From the NCBI GenBank assembly GCA_039704465.1, contig JASFAU010000010.1, positions 124,001 to 188,000 on the forward strand: a stretch of 64,000 nt of DNA. Reading direction: 5' to 3'. The notes beneath the pieces are model-generated. The model searched no databases and had not been told where the DNA came from. It saw only the letters and a list, made by a program, of their open reading frames with translations. The position numbers were made by a program, and so were the translations under genes. The DNA comes from Plasmodiophora brassicae. Lineage: Eukaryota; Endomyxa; Phytomyxea; Plasmodiophorida; Plasmodiophoridae. Positions 57,063 through 64,000 of the stretch are shown here, in pieces (the stretch's first letter is position 1; each line of letters starts with the position of its first letter).

Positions 57063-60000
57063 ATGCGGTGGTGGGTGCTCTGGTGGGCGGCGCTCGCCGC
57101 GCTCGGCACGGGTGCACCGGCACGCACGCTCCGCGTGCATATCGTGCCCCATTCGCATGACGACGCGGGCTGGTTGAAAACGGTCGATGAGTACTACGCC
57201 GGGACGCATGTACGCTAGGCTGGCGGACGTTGGCGGCACATGATGTGACGTGCCGGGCAGAACGATATCGACGACGGGGCCGTTGCGCTGACGTTGGACA
57301 CCGTGATCGAAGCGCTAACTGAGAATCCGGCCCGGAAGTTTGTCGAATGTGAGATCGCGTTCTTCCATCGCTGGTGGATTCAGCAGAGCGATAAGACGAA
57401 GGAGGGGGTCCGCGGGTTGGTCGCCAGCGGCCAGCTGGAATTTGTGGTTCGTCACCGCCCGATGCGCTCCCGTCTGTACGATCGGTAACGCACATGGCGT
57501 GGAAAGGGAGGTGGCTGGGTGCAAAGCGATGAGGCCAACGTGTACTTCCAAGAACTCATCGATGAGATGGCGCTTGGGCACCAGTTCATCGCCGACGAAT
57601 TTGGCGCGGATGCGCTGCCACAATGCGCATGGCAGGTACTGGTTGCTGTTCAACAGTCGTTCAGCACGGCCGCAGGCTCTAAACGACCATGCGAAGATCG
57701 ATCCGTTCGGGCACACAAGTGGGGCTGCACGCGTGTTCGCGGAAATGGACCTGAAATCAATGTTCTTCGCACGTATCAGCAGTAGGTCTCCAGTCGGCTT
57801 CCGGGTCCGAGGGTGGTCATGCAGATTGTTGCAGATGACGACAAGGACAGACGGCGGAAGGCCCATCAACTGGAGTTCATCTGGAAGCCCAGCACCAGCT
57901 TGCCATCCACTGCCATCTTTGCGAGTGCGTTCCCGAACCATTACAACTTCCGCGTCGGATTCGACGAACGGGACCATCAAGGTACACTCGTCGGGCTTGC
58001 GTATGCGACTAGCTGTAAGGTCATCCGGTCAACGTTGAATACCAGATAATGTCCAAGATGATACGAACCTTGACGGGTGGAACGTCCGGGCGATTGCTGA
58101 CCGCTTCGCGGAAGGGGTTCGCGACGAGGCCCTGTCCTTCGATGATGAAAACGTTATGATCAAAATGGGCGACGACTTTACTCACCGCAATGCCCATCGA
58201 AATTACAGGTACGTACGCCACTGGCTGCAGAATACTCGCTGCTGACATCAGGGGTGTTAGAAACACGGAGAAGGTCATGGATTACATCAACGCGAACAAG
58301 GACGTTTACGGAATGGAGCTTTTCTACTCGACACCACGGTTGTACTACGAGTCTAAAATGAAAGCCGTACCTCAGTCGTCAATGACGGTCGTGACGACCG
58401 ATTTCGTTCCATATGCTGATGGCGGCGATGCGTTCTGGTCAGGATACTTTACAAGCAGGTCCAGTGTCGTTCCCCCACATCCCCCGTTACAGGCTAATCG
58501 TCGGTATCTCAGGCCCGGCTTGAAGCGAGACGTTCGCTTCTCAAATAGCATTCTTCAAGCGTGCCAGCAAGTTTACGCTTTGCTTCCACAAGAGTTTGAA
58601 GTGTCACCGACAGCGCTGTCCCGGGCAGTGGCGCTAGGGCAGGTCTGCTCCACGTACAGCGTGTCGGTTTGGACCCTCCCTGAATGCAATACGGATTGCA
58701 GCACCACGATGCCATTGCTGGCACGTCGCGTCAACGGGTGGCTGACGATTACGCGCGTCGCCTGCGACTTGGCAGGCAAGACTGTATGAGGATCCTGAAT
58801 TACGGATCCGGAGGACCCGGTTCACACAGCGCCCTGATCGGGGATTATGCCGATACGAAGTACCCGAACATTCGAATGTTGCCATGTGCTGTATCTGAGC
58901 CGTCGTATGTAGGCATCAGTGTGACCTTGATTGTAATCCTGGATCGCCCAGGGGCGTCACTGTTTACAATCCTTTGGCACAAGAACAACGCTTCGGTTGC
59001 GCGATGGTTCGAGTTCCCATTTGCGCCAAATCCGTTTCAGCTGTGGGATCCGATGGGCGCACGCTAGACGTTCAGGTTCGTTGGCCCTATACTGAAGAGC
59101 GTTTGTCGTCTGACTGTACGCTTCCAGGTTGCACCTAACCCGTTCCGTAGCATCTCAGGAACGAACCGGGTTTCAGTCGCGCTGAATCGTTTGCAGCCGT
59201 TGGCGTTCGTAAACTTTGACATGATCCTCGACGAATCGTCGGGTCCCCGTGTTGTCATCGACGAGAGTGCCAGCGGGGTCGTCTCCGATGACGGGTCCCC
59301 ATTGCGCATCGAGAATCGCTTCGTCCGCGTGACCTTTGAATCCGGCCTGCTCTCATCGATCGAGAACGTCGCAGAGCTCATCGCTGTACCGGTTCGTCAA
59401 CGGTTTGGGTACTACCGATCCTATGAAGGAGAAGGCAGGCTTCCGTGACAGCACCAGCGTGCATCGCCAGTAACGGGTGCCACAGGTCAACGAAGTGGCG
59501 CGTACATATTTCGCACGGATGGGCCGCTGGTCGAAATTGCCGAACGTCCTGTGCTACGCGTGTTCAAGGGCGATCTGTTTCAGGAAGTCCACCAGGTTTG
59601 CTGCGTGTCCATACGACCAATGCGCAGCTCATGTCCGTTTTCACCCTACGGTAGGCCTTCGAGGATCACAACGTGACACAGGTCATCCGGCTATACCGGG
59701 ACCGAACTGCCATCGAGTTCGAGTACGAAATCGGGCCCATCAGCGCGGGACGTGAATACGTGACGCGGTTCTCGACCGGCCTGACGACCAACGGTTGGAG
59801 AGGCCGTCATGGCACGCCTCCAGGTTCCGGCTGTAACCGTTGCGCTTAGGGCGCTTCTATACCGATTCGAACGGGCTTGAAATGCAGACGCGCGTCAGGA
59901 ACGGCGCGTCGATCGCTGCGAACTACTACCCGGTCAATACGATTGCGTTCATCCGGGACGACGAGAATGCTGTCCAGTTGTCAGTGGTGACCGATCGATC

Positions 60001-60582
60001 GATGGGAGGGACGAGCCTGTTTGAAGGCGACCTGGAGCTGATGCTGCACCGACGATTGCGCTGCGTACACCGTCATGCCGTCTGCCAGTGCTACCGTGGT
60101 CTGACACGTGTGTGCCATAGGACGACGGACGAGGCGTTGGAGAGCCACTCGATGAGGATGGGCTCATCGTTCACGGGACGCTGGTGGTATCATTGTCTTC
60201 GGTTGCCACTAGCAGCATGTCGTATCGTCGCGAAGCGCTGGCGCTGGCGAACCCTCTCGTCGCGTGGACGCGCAAAGACACGACACCTGTCCAGCCAAGA
60301 GCACTGAGTCTTCGCGCTCCCGTACCGGATAATGTCCATGTGCTGACGCTTCAAAGGCGCCCAGACGGCAAGGTTGTTATGCGGTTCATGCACATGCATG
60401 AACGTGGCGAGGCGCCTACGCCGGCCGTCGTGAACGTCAACGACCTGCTTCCGTTCCACATTGCGCATTGTGCCGAGCTCAGCCTGTCGGCTGCCAAGAA
60501 GATCGAATCTGCACCGGACTGCTCCTCATTGACGCTCAAGCCGATGCAAATCCGTACGCTGCTGTTGACCATTGCCTACTAG
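57063..60582 (+). CDS. MAN2B1: Lysosomal alpha-mannosidase (GH38)
   Basis: Removes alpha-linked mannose from glycans during glycoprotein breakdown in lysosomes or vacuoles. The first exon has a signal peptide ([18 protein letters not shown]) and the zinc-binding motif [19 protein letters not shown]. Later exons, interrupted by about a dozen short introns, encode [13 protein letters not shown], the nucleophile motif [106 protein letters not shown] and [22 protein letters not shown]. The end [17 protein letters not shown] fits family C-termini. Domain order and spacing match the enzyme, so the gene seems intact, although not every splice site was resolved. Confidence 0.94.
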
Positions 60583-60660
60583 CCCTCAACGATGATTGCC
60601 GATAAAGCGACCGCTATTGTTCAAATAATATGGTCGAAGGGTTTACACAATAGCGGGTGA

Positions 60661-62109
60661 CTAGGAACGCAGTCGCCTAATTCGTTCCTGGACCGCGGCG
60701 ACATGGTTTCCGATTTGTGCAACGACAGGTGCACTGAGCGATCTGCAGCCCGTGACGTCAAATCGTGCGATCTGGGTGCACATCGTGGCGAACGTCAGCG
60801 CTTCGTCGTCTTGCAGTTGAACGCAGCCGCGCAGGTCGACGTCTTGCAGGGATTGGCGCGCCGCACTGAACAGCAATAGCAGACTCGCGGGTGCGATCGA
60901 TCTGCAATTGTACAGGTTGGCTTTCGTGAGGGACTCCACTTCGAACTGCCCATCAGTGAGCCCCTGGCAGCCGGACACGTTGAGGATACGTAGTCGAGGA
61001 GCTATGACTACCAGTCGTGCAAGCTGCTTCGATGACGACAGGTTCAGCAGCGCCAACGACGGGAGACGCAAGACGGCCTCCGTCATGTTCGGGTTTGATG
61101 ACAGGACAAGCGTCTGCAAGGCAGCGAAGTCGGCATCGAAGCGAACTCGTGATACGGTCTTGCACGAGGACATGTAGAGAACCGTCAACTGGGCGCCGTT
61201 CTCAACGGGGTCCAGGCAAGGCGATGGACGGATATGAGTGGACCGTAGGTCCAACTGTTCCAGCGCGGAACAACGAGCGTTGAGCAGACTGATTCCATAA
61301 TCGGTGATGCGCTTGCAACAGGACAGGACGAGCCGATTCAAATTGGCGGGTGCAATTGCAGCGACGTACTCGAGGGCGTCATCGGTGATGGGCGTCGACG
61401 ACAGATCCAAATGGGCCAGCGTCGGGAACCCGATGATGATCGTCCTGACATCGATATCCTCGATTCTGGTGCAGAACGCTAGATTGAGGCTGGCCACACG
61501 AGATCCCCTCAGTGCGACGGGCAGCAGTGCAAAGCTGGCAAAGTTCGTGCACTTGTAGAGCGAAACGGCAGTGAGACGGGGGAACCGGGTCAGCATCCTC
61601 ACGATGCGTTCGTCGCTGGCCGTCCGGAAGTGCTTGGCATTGTACAAGATCGTGACGCTGCATAGCTCATGCTCGGATAATCGTTTGAACTCGCGGTTGA
61701 CGCTGGCCAGGTTCGCCAAGTCGAACATGGTGAGGAATTTCGCAACGATCCGCATGACATCGACCGAGATAACGAGGAACGGGTCGTGATACACGGCCGA
61801 GCACGGCCCCGGTCCGCCTCCGTCTGCCCCCGGCGCTTGCGCGAAATCGCCATACACGCCATCGGGGCTGAAGTCTTCCAGCGACAGCAGCATTTCGGCG
61901 CAGACGCTCGGGTTGTTCCCACTCCGGCTGTACACGTCGGCGATGATCGACATGTCGGCCTGCGGGAACATATCCCGGAGCAGCAGCAGCGGCGAGCTGC
62001 CCGTAGCCGGACTGCCGACCGGCGGCGCCTGCGACACCGACGTCGACGACGTCACCAGCGGGCGGCTCCATGCGTTACGCGGGCCGAGCGGCGCACTGCC
62101 CGCATCCAT
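60661..62109 (-). CDS. CUE / F-box / LRR protein (FBXL-like)
   Basis: The intronless ORF from ATG 62109 encodes about 482 aa. Residues about 40-85 (LLLLRDMFPQADMSIIADVY..GNNPSVCAEMLLSL) have the MFP and LL signature of a CUE ubiquitin-binding domain. DPFLVISVDVMRIVAKFLTM followed by FDLANLASVNREFKRL is an F-box, which docks to SKP1 in SCF ubiquitin ligases. From about 175 on there are about ten AMN1/FBXL-type LRRs (LAHLDLSSTPITDDALEYVA, LNRLVLSCCKRITDYGISLL, LRILNVSGCQGLTDGQF). It is likely a substrate receptor that can also bind ubiquitin. A CUE domain joined to an F-box protein is unusual. The first ORF start at 62229 is TTG and was rejected. Confidence 0.8.
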   Translation of the reverse strand: MDAGSAPLGPRNAWSRPLVTSSTSVSQAPPVGSPATGSSPLLLLRDMFPQADMSIIADVYSRSGNNPSVCAEMLLSLEDFSPDGVYGDFAQAPGADGGGPGPCSAVYHDPFLVISVDVMRIVAKFLTMFDLANLASVNREFKRLSEHELCSVTILYNAKHFRTASDERIVRMLTRFPRLTAVSLYKCTNFASFALLPVALRGSRVASLNLAFCTRIEDIDVRTIIIGFPTLAHLDLSSTPITDDALEYVAAIAPANLNRLVLSCCKRITDYGISLLNARCSALEQLDLRSTHIRPSPCLDPVENGAQLTVLYMSSCKTVSRVRFDADFAALQTLVLSSNPNMTEAVLRLPSLALLNLSSSKQLARLVVIAPRLRILNVSGCQGLTDGQFEVESLTKANLYNCRSIAPASLLLLFSAARQSLQDVDLRGCVQLQDDEALTFATMCTQIARFDVTGCRSLSAPVVAQIGNHVAAVQERIRRLRS

Positions 62110-62423
62110 GGTTCGATCGGCCGCGGCCGCCGCCGGACTCCTCCCTGCGCCTGGCCCTGCCGTGCCCGGGATCGACGACCGACGGCAAACGCGGCGGCGA
62201 AACTTGACCCCCTCCCCAAAAAAACGCAATTAAAAAACAGTCGCCGGATCTCGAACCGTCTCGAATCCGTCCACACCATTTTGCGTCATGCGGTGCAAAT
62301 TCCGGTCGGGTCGGGCGCCCCAGTGGAGGTTGAGGGGGAATCGGCAGCAGGGGGCGGCGGCGGCCGTGTCGGCACCGGCGGGAGACGACGTGACGGGGGC
62401 CGGCGGCGCGTCCCGTGGGCGCC

Positions 62424-64000
62424 ATGTTTCAGAACCTGGTGGCCTCGCAGCTGTCGTCGTTCCTCGGCGCGTATATCGAGAACTGGCGGCCGTCGCAGCT
62501 CCAGGCGAGCCTGGGCGTGTGGAACGGCGTTGTGGATCTGCATGATGTCGCCATCCGCAAGGATGCGTTGACGTTTGCGGGCCTGCCGGTTCGACCGGTC
62601 TCTGCCCGCATTGGGCATCTGCAGCTGACGATCCCCTGGACGAACATGACCTCGGCCGCGGTTGACGTTCTAGTCGAAGACGTTGACGTCGTCCTCTGTA
62701 CTGATTACGACATATCCGTTGCCGAATCCGCGCTTCGCAAATCCGAATCCATGGCCCGTCGAGCTCTTCTCGACAAGAACAAGCTGGGTGCGAAGAGAAG
62801 GCGGCCCGGTTTCGATGCCGGGTTTGCAGATCGGTTCCTTATGTCGCTGTTGTATAATTTTCGCCTGGATGTTCGTGGTCTACGGCTGTGTCTTCAGGAC
62901 GATGTCACGTTCGGCGGACGATCTCTTGTCACCATGCAGGTCACCTGGGGCTCCGTTGTTATCGAACCCTCTGATGAGGCGGGTGCGCCCGCGTCCATCT
63001 CATCCGACGATGCCTTTGCGTACAAACGCGTCACGGTCGATGACCTGCAATTGCAGTGGAACCAGAGGACCGTGCTGGAATCCGCTGCGTTCACCGCCAA
63101 TGTTCGCCTTGTGAAACAGGCCGAATTGAGATCGGGGCCACGCCCACCTCGCGTTGTGGCAGCAGTTACCTGCCATAGCATGTGCGTCCATATGTCTAAG
63201 CAAATCGCGCAAGACGTATCTGCGATCTCGAGCGCCTTTGTGCACTTCCGGGAGTCGAAGACCGCCGTTTCGGTTCCTGCGATTCGTCCAATGTTTGGCG
63301 TTAGTGGGTTCGCCCGTGCCTGGTGGCATTATGCGTTCCGGGAGGTTCAGCGCCCATCCACGTTCACCTGGCGGTATATTCGCTCGTTTCGAAACGATTT
63401 CTCGCAGTACGTTGATCTTTATGCCAAAGAGCTACAAATCGAACTGCCGGATGACGCTGGGCGCGCTTCCACTTTGCGCGATATTGAGTCTCGACGAACC
63501 GTCGAGCAAATTCTCCTAATGCGGCGTGTCGCTGAAAACACGCTTGCGAGTCGGGAAGCTCAAATACTGGACAGTAAGCGCCGTCGCCGATCTTCTATGG
63601 TCTCGTGGGCGTCGTTGCTCAAGAGCTTCATTATGTCGAATAATGATGCCGTCGATGGAGACTCGGGCTCGCAATCTGACGAGGCTGAACCTTCACGGGG
63701 AGATCCGGGCGGCGAGGTCCGGTACAGCGTGCGTTTCGAACTGGATGACATTCGTCTACTGGGCATCCAGGACACAGCTACGTTTGCTGAACTTCGCTGC
63801 CTCGGCGTTGCTTGCTCGTTTCGGTCAGTTGACGATATGCTTCACTCTGAAGTCATCATTACGGATATAGGCGCCCACGACCACTCCGGCTGTGAGGGCC
63901 GTGTAGCCCTCATCCATGCTACAAAGTGGGTTTTCGACGAGAGACGAAGTGAAGAGTCGTTTGGGGCTGTCTCGCTGCTCGAACCTCGTGTTGCCGAAAT
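62424..64000 (+). CDS. VPS13-like bridge lipid-transfer protein, 5' part
   Basis: An open frame runs from ATG 62424 to the window end (525 codons) without a stop. The start MFQNLVASQLSSFLGAYIEN then SLGVWNGVVDLHDVAIRKDA is the Chorein_N domain that begins VPS13 and related bridge-type lipid transporters. Then come LTIPWTNMTSAAVDVLVEDV and, at about residue 300, ARAWWHYAFREVQRPSTFTW, the WW-Y-A block of VPS13 proteins. A Ser/Asp-rich linker precedes the last part. These very large proteins move phospholipids between organelles at contact sites. The rest of the gene lies outside the window. It is divergent from the CUE/F-box gene, with 314 bp between the starts. Confidence 0.87.
   Translation, partial: MFQNLVASQLSSFLGAYIENWRPSQLQASLGVWNGVVDLHDVAIRKDALTFAGLPVRPVSARIGHLQLTIPWTNMTSAAVDVLVEDVDVVLCTDYDISVAESALRKSESMARRALLDKNKLGAKRRRPGFDAGFADRFLMSLLYNFRLDVRGLRLCLQDDVTFGGRSLVTMQVTWGSVVIEPSDEAGAPASISSDDAFAYKRVTVDDLQLQWNQRTVLESAAFTANVRLVKQAELRSGPRPPRVVAAVTCHSMCVHMSKQIAQDVSAISSAFVHFRESKTAVSVPAIRPMFGVSGFARAWWHYAFREVQRPSTFTWRYIRSFRNDFSQYVDLYAKELQIELPDDAGRASTLRDIESRRTVEQILLMRRVAENTLASREAQILDSKRRRRSSMVSWASLLKSFIMSNNDAVDGDSGSQSDEAEPSRGDPGGEVRYSVRFELDDIRLLGIQDTATFAELRCLGVACSFRSVDDMLHSEVIITDIGAHDHSGCEGRVALIHATKWVFDERRSEESFGAVSLLEPRVAE

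Overview
This window looks like compact nuclear DNA from a eukaryotic microbe. The genes are broken by short spliceosomal introns, usually 50-70 nt, with GT...AG ends and sometimes a visible CTAAC branch site. Intergenic gaps are often only 80-250 bp, GC content is high, and the recognisable genes are housekeeping genes of eukaryotes (spliceosome, Integrator, peroxisome, mitochondrial ATP synthase, lysosome). No bacterial operon signals or Shine-Dalgarno sites were seen. The mix of genes would fit a protist, perhaps a rhizarian such as a plasmodiophorid, but that placement is a guess from style, not from a marker gene.

Left part (1-17.7 kb). A GNL1-like GTPase gene is divergent from a family of secreted leucine-rich-repeat (LRR) genes. 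Copies A (1.6-3.4 kb), B (5.2-6.9 kb) and C (12.3-11.1 kb, reverse strand) share an unusual plan: one signal-peptide exon, then one exon of 72 nt per 24-residue LRR, every intron in phase 2, then a C-cap exon. Between A and B lies a broken copy of the RasGAP gene whose intact version is at 17.7-14.7 kb. That intact gene appears to be an EF-hand/RasGAP fusion. PUS7 and a small EF-hand-like gene sit between LRR-B and LRR-C. A 1.0-kb inverted-repeat transposon with a BED-like zinc-finger ORF sits in a 2-kb insertion that separates RasGAP from LRR-C.

Middle (17.7-32 kb). CWC15 and a PPR-like gene are followed by an accessory region. A fourth LRR-type gene (LRR, SUEL galactose-binding lectin domain, one membrane span) is split by a 2.03-kb element flanked by a 9-bp target duplication. 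Next come a pogo/Tigger-like DDE transposase gene cut off before its last catalytic residue, a duplicated fragment of the PPR-gene 3' flank, and LRR copy D, which is interrupted by a 19-copy 24/25-bp minisatellite.

Right part (32-64 kb). This is mostly single-copy housekeeping genes: ESS2, ATP synthase epsilon, an ABM-domain protein, PNKP, PEX10, a membrane-anchored coiled-coil protein, TFIIIA, NAD kinase, a PiT phosphate transporter, a FYVE-finger gene, a possible BTB/ankyrin-like gene, trifunctional C1-tetrahydrofolate synthase, INTS13/Asunder, an unknown 176-aa protein, lysosomal alpha-mannosidase, a CUE/F-box/LRR protein and the 5' end of a VPS13-like gene. A 1.7-kb segment carrying FYVE-gene exons and the promoter plus first exon of the C1-THF synthase gene is present twice (45.3-47.0 and 49.0-50.6 kb).

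The most interesting part is the LRR locus: intron-exon units of about 130 bp have been copied as units, giving paralogues with 10, 10, 6 and 7 repeats without breaking the reading frame. The same 72-nt phase-2 exon module is used in the LRR-lectin gene. All exon boundaries given here were read by eye from GT/AG sites and reading phase.
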